Positions 55,301 through 63,765 of a stretch of DNA of 64,000 nt are shown here, piece by piece; positions within the stretch are counted from its first letter, which is position 1; the number at the start of each line of letters is the position of its first letter. The DNA comes from Pseudobacter ginsenosidimutans (GTDB lineage: Bacteria; Bacteroidota; Bacteroidia; Chitinophagales; Chitinophagaceae). The DNA lies in NCBI RefSeq assembly GCF_007970185.1, contig NZ_CP042431.1, positions 5,890,001 to 5,954,000 of the forward strand. The letters are read 5' to 3'. The position numbers were made by a program, and so were the translations under genes. The notes under the pieces were generated by a model. It had not been told where the DNA came from. It saw only the letters and a program-made list of their open reading frames with translations, and made no database searches.

Positions 55301-55434
55301 ATCCTTTTGTGTTTAGAAGGTAGAAATTTCCGGTGCAAAATTGGAAAAATTGAGGAGAAAAAGAAGATTATTTATGTGTTAAGTAATCTGGCAGGTCCGG
55401 GTAATCACCTGAACCATGATATTTCTTGAAACTC

Positions 55435-55464
55435 TTTAGAAATGGGAAAATATTTCTATATTGG
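55435..55464 (+). promoter_or_regulatory. Putative promoter of the DUF1810-to-SLATT/TIR operon
   Basis: In the 304-bp gap between the divergent ECF sigma and DUF1810 genes, TTTA (55435-55438), 18 bp and TATATTGG (55457-55464) approximate TTTG / TAnnTTTG. Apart from this and the palindrome at 55538 I see nothing else definite in the gap. Confidence 0.3.
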
Positions 55465-55537
55465 GTACACTCCGTCCGAAGTATAATCTGCCCCATGTAA
55501 AATACTGTTATGCGTCAGCGTTACGCCATTCCCGGCA

Positions 55538-55551
55538 TTGATCCTGATCAA
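55538..55551. promoter_or_regulatory. Palindrome TTGATC-CT-GATCAA
   Basis: A perfect 6-bp inverted repeat with a 2-bp centre lies between the putative promoter and the DUF1810 start codon at 55605. A downstream operator is possible. There is no further support. Confidence 0.3.
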
Positions 55552-55604
55552 ATGGCGCGCCCGGCAATCATTTTCCAGACAATATCTAAGAACTTATCAT
55601 AAAC

Positions 55605-56039
55605 ATGACATACAAAAACAACTTGACAAGGTTCCTGAAAGCACAGGAGGGAGTTTATGATATAGCCTTGACTGAGATCAGGAATGGTAAGAAAAGCAGC
55701 AGATGGATGTGGTTTATTTTCCCACAGATTTATGGGCTGGGGTCCAGTGAAACTTCCAATCACTATGCCATCAGGAATATGAGCGAAGCAAGGGAATATC
55801 TTGATCATGAAATTTTAGGCCCACGGCTGACGGGGATCAGCAACGCGTTATTAAAGTTACCTGGCAGCAACCCCATCGACATATTTGGAAGTATCGACAG
55901 TATGAAGTTACAGTCGTCAATGACCTTGTTTTCACTGCTTGCCCATAACATTCCGGTTTTCGAACAAGTCCTGAATAAATATTTTGATGGGGTAAAAGAT
56001 GAAAAAACGGTTGAATTGCTAAACATAGATATTGAATAA
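55605..56039 (+). CDS. DUF1810 family protein
   Basis: 144 residues matching DUF1810 from end to end: LTRFLKAQEGVYDIALTEI, the very typical SRWMWFIFPQIYGLG, YAIRNMSEAREYLDHEILGPRL and the DSMKLQSSMTLF segment that the family always has. Small cytosolic alpha-helical protein of unknown function. It is the first gene of a compact plus-strand run: the methyltransferase starts 3 bases after its stop. Confidence 0.9.
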   Translation: MTYKNNLTRFLKAQEGVYDIALTEIRNGKKSSRWMWFIFPQIYGLGSSETSNHYAIRNMSEAREYLDHEILGPRLTGISNALLKLPGSNPIDIFGSIDSMKLQSSMTLFSLLAHNIPVFEQVLNKYFDGVKDEKTVELLNIDIE

Positions 56040-56042
56040 AGT

Positions 56043-56831
56043 ATGAATGATGACCAGACCAAACTGTATTGGGAGGCCAATGCCGACACCTGGAGCCACC
56101 TGAGCAGGGCAGGAGCGGATATTTACCGGGACGAGATCAATACTCCTGAATTCTTAAAACATCTGCCTGATATCGATGGCCTGACTGGCCTGGATATTGG
56201 ATGCGGCGATGGCTACAATACAAGGCTGTTGGCAGACAAAGGAGCTAAGATGACCGGCCTCGACATATCCGAGAAATTCATTACCAATGCATCCCTGAAC
56301 AATCCACATGCTTCCATTGAATACAAAACTGGAACTGCGCTCCATACATCGTTTCCGAATGGAACATTCGATTTTGCAACAGGATTCATGAGTTTCATGG
56401 ATGTATCAGATATCGATCAACTGTTCAGGGAGTTGAACAGGATATTGAAGCCAGGCGCTTTTGTGCAATTTTCGATATCACATCCCTGCTTCAATCCGCT
56501 GAACAGGAAAAACCTGAAAGATGAAAATGGAAAAGTGTACGCTGTAGAGCTCAGTAGTTATTTTGATACAGACAATGTAATCATCGAGGAATGGCTGTTC
56601 GATATTAATACAGGCGCTGTTCAGCCAGGAATGCAGCCTTTCCGGATCCCAAGGTTCATCCGGACACTTAGCCAATGGTTCAATGCGATGGCAGGGAATG
56701 GATTTACGATCGAAATGATGAATGAGCCCCGGCCCACACCTGCCTCCATCAAAAGAAAGCCAAAGCTGATCAATGCTACGGTTGTAGCCTATTTTCTTCA
56801 CATTCGCTGCCGAAAATCTTACAATAAATGA
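56043..56831 (+). CDS. Class I SAM-dependent methyltransferase
   Basis: 262 residues. Motif I is GLDIGCGDGYNTRLLAD (about residues 49-65), followed by the acidic end of strand 2 (MTGLDIS), post-motif FDFATGFMSFMDV and LKPGAFVQFSISHPC, giving a Methyltransf_11/25-like core. The substrate cannot be told; small-molecule targets are usual for this subgroup. Its stop overlaps the next start by 4 bases (ATGA), so it is translated with the SLATT-like gene. Confidence 0.88.
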   Translation: MNDDQTKLYWEANADTWSHLSRAGADIYRDEINTPEFLKHLPDIDGLTGLDIGCGDGYNTRLLADKGAKMTGLDISEKFITNASLNNPHASIEYKTGTALHTSFPNGTFDFATGFMSFMDVSDIDQLFRELNRILKPGAFVQFSISHPCFNPLNRKNLKDENGKVYAVELSSYFDTDNVIIEEWLFDINTGAVQPGMQPFRIPRFIRTLSQWFNAMAGNGFTIEMMNEPRPTPASIKRKPKLINATVVAYFLHIRCRKSYNK

Positions 56832-57754
56832 GAACTATAAAATGGAATGACTGGGACCGGGAATTGAAAGGACCCGCCACATATGAAAAGTACAATGCTC
56901 TGGCCAAGCTGCACAAACAGTATTATCATAATATACTCAAGTCACAACTGATCACCTTACTGGTGATATCCCTGTTATCTTCTATTCCTGATCCTGATAT
57001 CCAGGGCATGAAGCTGATCCAATACCTCATTTTGTTCCTGATCATTTTCTACATGTGTTTAATGATCATGCAATTCAGATCCAACTATATGCCCAAATGG
57101 CAAAAATCCAGGTTCCTGGCTGAAAGCACACTGAGCGAAGCCTGGTTCTTTGCATTCGGATTCGATATCTATGAAAATGCAGAGCAGGCCAAAGAAGCTT
57201 TTTTGAAACGCATAAAGTATATCAAGGCCGAACTAAAAATGCCTGAAATAGGAATTGTATTCGATACACAGGTTGAAAGTATCAGGTCAGTCCTCAACAA
57301 TGAATTCTCTGCCTGGATCATAGACACACAAAGCAAGAGCATGCAGGATAAAATAGACTTCTATATAACCAACCGGGTAGAGAACCAGATAAAGTATTAT
57401 AGCAGGAGGGCGGAATTGAATTCCCGGAACAGCACTCTTTATTTTTATACTGGTCTTGTGTTCAATGTTATTGGAATTACCCTGGCAATTCTCAGTATAG
57501 GCGGTTCTGTACCTGCATATACTTATATCGCCCTGTTCACCACGCTATCAGCTGCATTTCTATCCTGGACCCAAACAAAACAGCACGAGGAAGTAAGTAT
57601 TAAATCAAGTGTGGCCATCGATGAACTGAGTTCAGCCAAAGATGAACTTCTAATCCTAAAAGACACCAATAACCTCACGCGTGTGAGAAGTAAAATTTAT
57701 GAAATTGAAAAACTCATTAGTCGTGAACACAAAGTAAAAAGGAATAATGAGTAA
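56828..57754 (+). CDS. SLATT/DUF4231-like four-helix membrane protein
   Basis: 308 residues with four predicted membrane helices in two pairs: about 40-55 and 62-82, then 204-224 and 229-247. Between them is the W-x-x-x-R-x-x-A-E pattern (KWQKSRFLAESTLSEAWFF) and before helix 3 the YYSRRAELNSRNSTL stretch, both typical of SLATT-type proteins. Family knowledge: SLATT proteins are proposed pore-forming effectors found beside nucleotide-second-messenger or SLOG/TIR sensors. A charged C-terminal helix ends the protein. It overlaps the TIR-like gene by 8 bases. No cyclic-nucleotide synthase gene is next to it, which is unusual. Confidence 0.75.
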   Translation: MRTIKWNDWDRELKGPATYEKYNALAKLHKQYYHNILKSQLITLLVISLLSSIPDPDIQGMKLIQYLILFLIIFYMCLMIMQFRSNYMPKWQKSRFLAESTLSEAWFFAFGFDIYENAEQAKEAFLKRIKYIKAELKMPEIGIVFDTQVESIRSVLNNEFSAWIIDTQSKSMQDKIDFYITNRVENQIKYYSRRAELNSRNSTLYFYTGLVFNVIGITLAILSIGGSVPAYTYIALFTTLSAAFLSWTQTKQHEEVSIKSSVAIDELSSAKDELLILKDTNNLTRVRSKIYEIEKLISREHKVKRNNE

Positions 57755-58733
57755 AGTGAGACCCACATACCTGGAATTGCCTTTTGCTAACAACTTCAAT
57801 GAAGCGGCAGTGATCAAGGCCGGTAATGATTTGCTCGACCTGTTCAGGCTGACAGGGAAAACAGTTGTCATTCATACATCTGCTGAAAATGCCATCGGTA
57901 TCGAAAGGAATTTCCGGCTTTCCTGGTGGGCAAACAAAAATGATGTTCTCCGGTTAGCAATGCATAACCTCGGAAAACAATTGGATGTGCTTGCAGGTGC
58001 AGATCCGGTTTCACGGGATAAATTATCAATGGCCTGGCATCAGGCAAACTCCATAACAAACTCAAGCGAATGGAGAGAGGCTGTTAAACAAAAATGCATC
58101 TCTACATCCGGCACTATCTACTACCAGGTCTTTTTCAGGATAGCCCAGCAATGCATCAACAGAGCCGTCAGGTGGGAGGCTGTTTTTGACAAGATCACTT
58201 CTCCATACTTCTACTTCTGGCAGCTGATTTCTTTAGGAGTATTACCACTCGGAATGATGGATTCCACTTTTTATGTACTCAGGGATTGCGGGAATGATCA
58301 TGATCCCGGGAATTTCGGATCAGTTGAATTTGATTTCAACCTCCATACAATACAACCTGGGAACAAAAAGATTTTTATCGCACATGAGTTCAATAATGAA
58401 AATATAAAAGAGATCATCGGGAAGTTACAATTCTACCAATTTGATATCGACCTTGGTCCGGTAGCCAGTACTGACATCCCGATCGAACACCAGTTGTTTG
58501 ACAGGATCAGACAGTGCTCACATATGCTGGTGCTGATTGATCAGGTAGATATCGATTTTGGCCTGCCAGTTTGGATCTCCCAGGAAGTAGACCTGGCAAA
58601 AGCACTGGGCATTCCGGTGCTGATGATCACCAACGATACCGGCAACCTGTACAAACATCCTGCCCTGAAACAACTCAACGTTATTCAGCCTGATATTACT
58701 CACGAAGAAATAAATAAACTATTAAGCGTATAG
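57747..58733 (+). CDS. Two-domain protein with C-terminal TIR-like domain
   Basis: 328 residues. The last 120 look like a TIR or TIR-related flavodoxin-like fold: strand KKIFIAHEF (about 207-215), a helix with IKEIIGKLQF, the IRQCSHMLVLID strand and the W-x-x-x-E element VWISQEVDLAKALGIPVLMI, where E280 sits at the position of the catalytic glutamate of NADase TIR domains. The first 200 residues form a separate domain I do not recognise, rich in aromatic residues; it may sense the trigger. It overlaps the SLATT-like gene by 8 bases and is 4 bases from the PLD-like gene. NAD-cleaving or signal-making activity is inference. Confidence 0.65.
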   Translation: MSKVRPTYLELPFANNFNEAAVIKAGNDLLDLFRLTGKTVVIHTSAENAIGIERNFRLSWWANKNDVLRLAMHNLGKQLDVLAGADPVSRDKLSMAWHQANSITNSSEWREAVKQKCISTSGTIYYQVFFRIAQQCINRAVRWEAVFDKITSPYFYFWQLISLGVLPLGMMDSTFYVLRDCGNDHDPGNFGSVEFDFNLHTIQPGNKKIFIAHEFNNENIKEIIGKLQFYQFDIDLGPVASTDIPIEHQLFDRIRQCSHMLVLIDQVDIDFGLPVWISQEVDLAKALGIPVLMITNDTGNLYKHPALKQLNVIQPDITHEEINKLLSV

Positions 58734-58737
58734 TTCT

Positions 58738-59295
58738 ATGAAACTCGTATTAGACCAATGGCACACTGTATTTGAAGAAAAGCTCAGTACCGCCGCCAGC
58801 GTGAAGATCATTTCACCATCCTGTTCCATGTTCACCATGGAGATATTGGCGAAATACAATTTGCTGGAAAAATCGGAATTCATTACAAGGTTCAGCCTGT
58901 ATGACTTTTTCGTAAAACTATCTGACCTGAAAGCTTTAAGACTGGCAGTGGAGAATGGAATGAGAATTTTTGGAGTAAAACATTTGCATTGCAAAGCTTA
59001 TATCTTCAATGATAAGGAAGCCATCATTTCTTCGTCCAATTTCACCTGGGGAGGAATGTTCAGGAATCATGAATGTGGCATCCTGTTCAATAACACCGAA
59101 GAGATAAATGAATTATTGGATTATTTCTCTTTATTGAAAAATGGTGCAGCGCCGGCACTATCCCTGACGGATTGCGACAAATGGGAACAAGAGCTATCCT
59201 TTTATAAGGCGGATATCCTTACACCTTACATGATGCCTGACTACAGCAAAGAAGTTCCGGTACCCATGAATGAATCTTCAACAGAAACCAACTAA
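58738..59295 (+). CDS. Phospholipase D-like (single HKD) protein
   Basis: 185 residues with one HKD-type site: H84-C-K86 in HLHCKAYIFNDKEAIISSSN, a following N/D pair at 91-92, and S-S-N at 99-101, then GGMFRNHECGILF. This corresponds to the second half of a PLD-like nuclease/phosphatidyltransferase domain; single-motif proteins act as dimers that combine two half-sites. Known small PLD-like proteins in defence loci are often nucleases. The C-terminal 50 residues are acidic and probably disordered. No signal peptide, so cytosolic. Substrate (nucleic acid or lipid) unknown. Confidence 0.75.
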   Translation: MKLVLDQWHTVFEEKLSTAASVKIISPSCSMFTMEILAKYNLLEKSEFITRFSLYDFFVKLSDLKALRLAVENGMRIFGVKHLHCKAYIFNDKEAIISSSNFTWGGMFRNHECGILFNNTEEINELLDYFSLLKNGAAPALSLTDCDKWEQELSFYKADILTPYMMPDYSKEVPVPMNESSTETN

Positions 59296-59313
59296 CAGGA
59301 ACAATCAGTGATT

Positions 59314-60117
59314 ATGAGCATAAGTAAACTGGTTACCATACTTTTACTGATCCTTATCTTCTCGCTCTTATTTATTTTTTTTCTTGTTTTCCGCTTCGAT
59401 CGCAATTTTATTCCACTGCTGGATGACAATTCAATTAAAGACACTGTCCGTTTTGAATTGATCAAGAACCTGCTGAACCTGTCACTTCTAACTATTGTTG
59501 GGGGATTGATAGCCTACCTGTTCAAGTCCAGGGAAATTGCACAGAAAAGGGAACAGGATATCAAGGATGAACTAAGAAAACAGGAACAGATAAGAATTGA
59601 GATCCGTATGGATTATTTCAAGCGCCTGGGAAATATTTACCGCAATATCAAGAATGCGAGGAGAGCGTTGCGGGCTGGCGGCCTAACCACAGCTTATCTC
59701 AATGGGCAGGATGATCCTCCCGCATTGCTTATCCGTGGTGTTTACCTGGATCTGTACAGGGAACAAATGGAGGTGGTGAATAAATATCAGCTTGAGCTCG
59801 AAGGCCTGAAGCTTGAATCAAGAAGCTTACCTGCATTTGTTCATCTCAGCAATGTACATATCTATCTGGGCACAATGGAAGATTACCTGAGAAAGATCCT
59901 GAATGAGTTTGAAGCTGTTAGTCCGTTACTGAAAAGCGGAAAGGCAGTACACTTCAAACAACTGGAACGGCTGGACGAATTTACCGGAAGGGTAACCAAA
60001 AACCGGGAGTTCTGCTTTTCAAAAGGTAAACCACCTAATATCGATTACCGTTTTACAGAAAGCTTCTCCGATCTCTATGATGAAGTGATAGAAGAGATCG
60101 GGAAGAACCTCAGTTAG
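59314..60117 (+). CDS. Two-helix membrane protein at the end of the SLATT/TIR/PLD operon
   Basis: 267 residues from the ATG at 59314; a GTG two codons earlier is also open. Two N-terminal helices (LVTILLLILIFSLLFIFFLV and LLNLSLLTIVGGLIAYLF) are followed by a highly charged helix (KSREIAQKREQDIKDELRKQEQ, shortened) that should form a coiled coil, and then a 160-residue helical cytosolic domain. I do not recognise the family. It begins 18 bases after the PLD-like gene. A membrane anchor or partner for the other products is plausible. Confidence 0.68.
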   Translation: MSISKLVTILLLILIFSLLFIFFLVFRFDRNFIPLLDDNSIKDTVRFELIKNLLNLSLLTIVGGLIAYLFKSREIAQKREQDIKDELRKQEQIRIEIRMDYFKRLGNIYRNIKNARRALRAGGLTTAYLNGQDDPPALLIRGVYLDLYREQMEVVNKYQLELEGLKLESRSLPAFVHLSNVHIYLGTMEDYLRKILNEFEAVSPLLKSGKAVHFKQLERLDEFTGRVTKNREFCFSKGKPPNIDYRFTESFSDLYDEVIEEIGKNLS

Positions 60118-60127
60118 GAGCTCCTAA
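60114..60127. terminator. Perfect 14-bp palindrome at the operon end
   Basis: TTAGGAGCTCCTAA overlaps the stop codon of the two-helix membrane protein. It has no loop and no T tract, so it is a weak terminator candidate or a protein-binding site. Confidence 0.25.
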
Positions 60128-60205
60128 ATCATTCAAATGATACCGCATCAAATAAAAACAGGATTTGGTTTTAGAATGAATCTATTTCCAGTATGATCAA
60201 CACCG

Positions 60206-60238
60206 TATCTTTGTTCGCCTCCTGCAACAGATTGCAGG
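60206..60238 (+). promoter_or_regulatory. -7 element and leader hairpin of the DUF2461 gene
   Basis: TATCTTTG (60206-60213) is an exact TAnnTTTG match 35 bases before the ATG. Right after it, CCTGCAA (60221-60227), loop CAGA, TTGCAGG (60232-60238) forms a perfect 7-bp hairpin that ends 9 bases before the start codon and could limit ribosome access. Confidence 0.5.
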
Positions 60239-60247
60239 TAATTCAAT

Positions 60248-60931
60248 ATGCAAAAACAGCCTCAGATATCAGCTTCCGGCCTCCGGTTCTTAAATACCCT
60301 TAAAAAGAATAATAACAGGGATTGGTTCCAGTTACATAAAGAAGAATTTCAACTGGAACAGGAAAAGATGGCCATTTTCGCAGAAACTTTATTACTGGCG
60401 CTAAGCCGGCACGATCAGCTGGAAACGAGGTCCGGCAAAGAAAGTCTGCACCGCATTTACCGTGATACCCGTTTCTCCCAGGACAAAACACCGTACAAAA
60501 CCAACTGGAGCGGCCGATTCAAACGGGCTACCAAATATCGAAGGGGCGGATACTATTACAATATCGAACCAGGCAATAGTTTTATCGCCGGCGGTTTCTG
60601 GGGACCAGTACCGGCAGACCTTAAACGGATCAGGGAAGATATTGCCTTCGATGACCAGCCATTGAGAAAGATCATCAACAGCAAAACGTTCAAGGCTTCA
60701 TTCGGCGCCCTGAAAGGAGAGCAGGTAAAGACTGCCCCAAAAGGTTTTGATTCAAACCATGAAGCCATAGACCTGCTACGCTACAAGCAATTCCTGCTGA
60801 TCCGCCCGTTTACAGATGAAGAGGTGCTAAGCACCGGCTTTTTGAAAGAAGCTGATCTTACCTTCAGGCATATGCGCCCGTTCTTCGATTATATGAGCGA
60901 GTTATTGAGTTCCGACGCCAATGGAGAATAA
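60248..60931 (+). CDS. DUF2461 family protein
   Basis: 227 residues with the DUF2461 pattern: LRFLNTLKKNNNRDWFQLHKEEF at the start, RIYRDTRFSQDKTPYKTNW, GGYYYNIEPGNSFIAGGFWGP and the LLRYKQFLLIRPFTDEEVL C-terminal block. This is a soluble, widespread family without an established function. It is a single gene with its own promoter element, and it converges with the Mrr-like gene, whose end is 12 bases away. Confidence 0.9.
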   Translation: MQKQPQISASGLRFLNTLKKNNNRDWFQLHKEEFQLEQEKMAIFAETLLLALSRHDQLETRSGKESLHRIYRDTRFSQDKTPYKTNWSGRFKRATKYRRGGYYYNIEPGNSFIAGGFWGPVPADLKRIREDIAFDDQPLRKIINSKTFKASFGALKGEQVKTAPKGFDSNHEAIDLLRYKQFLLIRPFTDEEVLSTGFLKEADLTFRHMRPFFDYMSELLSSDANGE

Positions 60932-60943
60932 GAAAAAAGTCCA

Positions 60944-62218
60944 TTACCTGGATCCTATGATATCCTCGATAGGAACAAAGAAACTATTCCTTTCACCAGC
61001 CAGTCTGACTTTTTTCTTGATGGCCTCTTTGAGTGAGATCTTGTTTTCAAGGATGAGAAGCAGATCCTTGCCATCCATACCGATGATGCTCAAACGCTTT
61101 CCGGTCACAAATCCTTTCACTGCTTCCTCCGAAAAACCGGAATAGCAAACGATAATGCCCCTGGCCCAGCTGGCTTTCCCTTCCACTTTACCGTTGAAGT
61201 CGCGGAGCGGGCTGCCGCTGCAGCTTTCCTGCTGCCACTTGGCTTCCAGCAGGTATACATTGCCATCCAGCTCAAAGCTGCCATCGATCTCTTCGCCTGT
61301 TACGCGAAAGGCGGAATGGGCATCCAGTCCGCTCTCATTGAAGAGGCGGATCAGGAAATGCTGGAAGGCGTAGCCACGCTGATGTGCACCCATTTTGGCC
61401 AGTTGTTTGAATTCATCCAGCAATGAATAACTAACTGTTGTGGGTTCAATTTCCTTTTCTTCAACCACAGGCTCAGTTTCCGGTTCAATGTCCACAGCTG
61501 CTATTGGGCTTGCATCAGGCACAGCCGGCGCAACAGCAGTGGCAGGTATCACTATATGTGCGGGAAGGGCGGGAGTGAAGCTTGTTTCCGGTGTTGGCTC
61601 TCCCGGCTCGATACCCCAAAGCAATTGCTTTACGGAAGGGCGGATGATCAGTTGATCCCGTTTAGCCCATAGCGTTAGTGGTACAGCCAGGGTAAACAAC
61701 AATCCAAGAGCATAGAATACATGCCCTGTAACAAACGCTGATTTCAGATATAATCCGAAACAACAAAACAGGAAGAACATTCCTGCATTCCTCGCAATCA
61801 CCAGCCTGGTATGGATCCTTTTTACCTTTGCATATTCAGCCTGGTCCTTTACAAGGTATCCTCCATGATAGAACACCAGATTGGAAAGCGGGGAGAAAAG
61901 CATGATACCCATTGTGAGCACAATGGAGGCGTTTGCATAGTCTTTATCCATGAAACCACCGATACTGCTTGTAAGAAATATGATCCCCAGTATTGCCCGG
62001 ATCAATGCAAAAGCTCCTGCCATCCATTTGTCTGAGCCGGAATAACTCATCGCATAGCCAGGATTGACCTGAATTTGCGGCCCCATAATACCAATAAAGA
62101 AACTACCGATCATCAAGGCCACGGAAAGGGAATATTCGGCTTTGAACATACCTGCCACGGCAATGGAGAATAAGGCAAGGGACAATAAGATCTTAATTAC
62201 TCGTAGAAATGAATTCAT
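60944..62218 (-). CDS. Membrane-anchored Mrr-like restriction endonuclease
   Basis: 424 residues from MNSFLRVIKILLSLALF at 62218. The first 190 hold about six membrane helices, a Pro/Ala/Glu-rich linker follows (about 200-265), and the last 150 form an Mrr-type PD-(D/E)xK nuclease: GYAFQHFLIRLFNESG, then EIDGSF with D312 and LLEAKW with E325 and K327 as the catalytic triad. Type IV Mrr enzymes cut modified or foreign DNA. The frame is open 35 codons further upstream, but that would cover the start of the divergent Crp/Fnr gene. A membrane Mrr could act on incoming DNA at the membrane. Activity not proven. Confidence 0.82.
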   Translation of the reverse strand: MNSFLRVIKILLSLALFSIAVAGMFKAEYSLSVALMIGSFFIGIMGPQIQVNPGYAMSYSGSDKWMAGAFALIRAILGIIFLTSSIGGFMDKDYANASIVLTMGIMLFSPLSNLVFYHGGYLVKDQAEYAKVKRIHTRLVIARNAGMFFLFCCFGLYLKSAFVTGHVFYALGLLFTLAVPLTLWAKRDQLIIRPSVKQLLWGIEPGEPTPETSFTPALPAHIVIPATAVAPAVPDASPIAAVDIEPETEPVVEEKEIEPTTVSYSLLDEFKQLAKMGAHQRGYAFQHFLIRLFNESGLDAHSAFRVTGEEIDGSFELDGNVYLLEAKWQQESCSGSPLRDFNGKVEGKASWARGIIVCYSGFSEEAVKGFVTGKRLSIIGMDGKDLLLILENKISLKEAIKKKVRLAGERNSFFVPIEDIIGSR

Positions 62219-62257
62219 GTTGTGAACGCATAGGATTGGGCTAAAGATAATAAATTG

Positions 62258-62306
62258 CTGCAATTGCAGGTATACTTCGGAATCCTCCGTCTTCTCTGTA
62301 TATTTA
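62258..62306. promoter_or_regulatory. Divergent regulatory region: palindrome and Crp/Fnr gene promoter
   Basis: The 103-bp gap between the Mrr-like and Crp/Fnr genes holds the perfect palindrome CTGCAATTGCAG (62258-62269) and, on the plus strand, TTCG (62276-62279), 19 bp and TATATTTA (62299-62306), near matches to the -33 and -7 elements. On the minus strand TATCTTTA at about 62244-62251 could serve the nuclease gene. The palindrome is placed so that the Crp/Fnr protein could control both genes. Confidence 0.42.
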
Positions 62307-62321
62307 TAGTAAACCCGATCC

Positions 62322-62906
62322 ATGCACCATTATCACGATATACTGTTTGATTATATCTCCCTGATAATCGATATTCCTGAGCACGACAGAGCACAATGCC
62401 GCGAAACATTCAAGCCCTTAAGGGTGGCCAGGGATACCATGCTGGAAGTAGCCGGTAAGATCCCTGTGAATCATAATTTCATAGTCTCAGGATTCATGAG
62501 GAAGTTTTATATCAATGATAAAGGGGAGGAGGTAACTGTTGACCTGAACAATGGCCCCAGGTTCTTTACTTCCTATTACCATTTTGTGAACCAGACCAGC
62601 TCCCATGAATATCTCCATTGCATCACGGATTGCGAATTACTCCGGATCTCCAAAACCGATGCAGACCGTACAGCCAAAACCAGCATAACACAAAAGGACT
62701 ACACCATCAGGTTGTTTGAGCAGATCCAGGAAGAAGACAGGCAACGGATGAATGACCTGGCCACGCTTACAGCTGAACAGCGGTATGTGAAACTCATGAA
62801 AGGATCCCCGGAAATCATCAAACATGTTCCACTTAAATTCATTGCTTCCTATCTTGGAATAAAACCTGAAAGCCTTAGCAGGATCAGGCGAGAGATCATT
62901 TCTTAA
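62322..62906 (+). CDS. Crp/Fnr family transcriptional regulator
   Basis: 194 residues: an N-terminal cyclic-nucleotide-binding-like beta barrel (LRVARDTMLEVAGKIPVNHNFIVSGFMRKFY in short stretches, with GEEVTVDL) and a C-terminal helix-turn-helix HVPLKFIASYLGIKPESLSRIRREI typical of the family. The glycine- and arginine-containing cAMP phosphate-binding cassette is not obvious, so the ligand may be something else or absent, as in many Bacteroidota members. It is divergent from the Mrr-like gene, with a palindrome between them, and lies upstream of a DUF2306 gene. Confidence 0.9.
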   Translation: MHHYHDILFDYISLIIDIPEHDRAQCRETFKPLRVARDTMLEVAGKIPVNHNFIVSGFMRKFYINDKGEEVTVDLNNGPRFFTSYYHFVNQTSSHEYLHCITDCELLRISKTDADRTAKTSITQKDYTIRLFEQIQEEDRQRMNDLATLTAEQRYVKLMKGSPEIIKHVPLKFIASYLGIKPESLSRIRREIIS

Positions 62907-62964
62907 CAATTGTTAGGTGGGAATCATATTGTTGAAATTAACTTTAAGCAATCACTTCAACGAT

Positions 62965-63765
62965 ATGAGAATACCCCGATCTGCAGCCTTACACCTGCTT
63001 AAGTATATTACACGATTTTGGTTTGTGGTAACTTTTCTGGGACAGTTGATGTTCGCCTGGTATATCCTGATGGTCTATTACAGATCTACTGCCCTGGGTA
63101 ATCTGGAAAAATGGAATTCCGTTAATCCTCATTTCTACATTAAAGGCGATATTACCGGGAATCTGATCTTTGGGGTCCATGTGGCCCTGGCCGCCATCAT
63201 CACCATCCTTGGACCACTGCAATTGATTGATCAGCTCCGGAGGAAAGCTCCCCGGTTTCACAGGATCAGCGGCAGGATCTATATTTTTTCAGCATTCCTG
63301 ATCAGTATTGCTGGTTTGTATCTCGCCTGGGTAAGAGGAACAGTTGGAGGATTGTTCAGCGCCATCACAATCTCCATCAATGCGCTGATCATTATTGTAT
63401 GCGCTTACTTTACGATCCGCTATGCCATACAAAGGAAGATCCATTTGCATAACCAATGGGCAGTACACCTTTTATTGGGAGTGAGCGGTGTTTGGCTGTT
63501 TCGTGTATTTTTCATGCTATGGATGCTTATTCACCAGGCCCCTGTGGGTTTTGATCCGGAAACCTTTACCGGGCCCTTCCTGTATGCACTGGGAATATTT
63601 GTTTATATTCTCCCACAGGGGATAGTGGCTTTATACTTCAGAGCGAAATTCTCAAAATGGTCCTATAAGAAATATGCTTTTTCGATTTTACTTTTTGTTC
63701 TTACGATCGGCATTGCAGCAGGTACAGCAGGTGCCATGATGGGAATGTGGCTTCCGAGGATTTGA
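62965..63765 (+). CDS. DUF2306 family membrane protein
   Basis: 266 residues from MRIPRSAALHLLKYI at 62965; a GTG 16 codons earlier is open but not needed. It has about seven membrane helices. The conserved stretch between helices 2 and 4, with LRRKAPRFHRISGRIYI and the following RGTVGG, is the signature of DUF2306 proteins, where the R-x-H-R-x-x-G-R block is cytosolic. Inner-membrane protein of unknown function. It often occurs beside Crp/Fnr or AraC regulators in Bacteroidota, as here. Confidence 0.86.
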   Translation: MRIPRSAALHLLKYITRFWFVVTFLGQLMFAWYILMVYYRSTALGNLEKWNSVNPHFYIKGDITGNLIFGVHVALAAIITILGPLQLIDQLRRKAPRFHRISGRIYIFSAFLISIAGLYLAWVRGTVGGLFSAITISINALIIIVCAYFTIRYAIQRKIHLHNQWAVHLLLGVSGVWLFRVFFMLWMLIHQAPVGFDPETFTGPFLYALGIFVYILPQGIVALYFRAKFSKWSYKKYAFSILLFVLTIGIAAGTAGAMMGMWLPRI

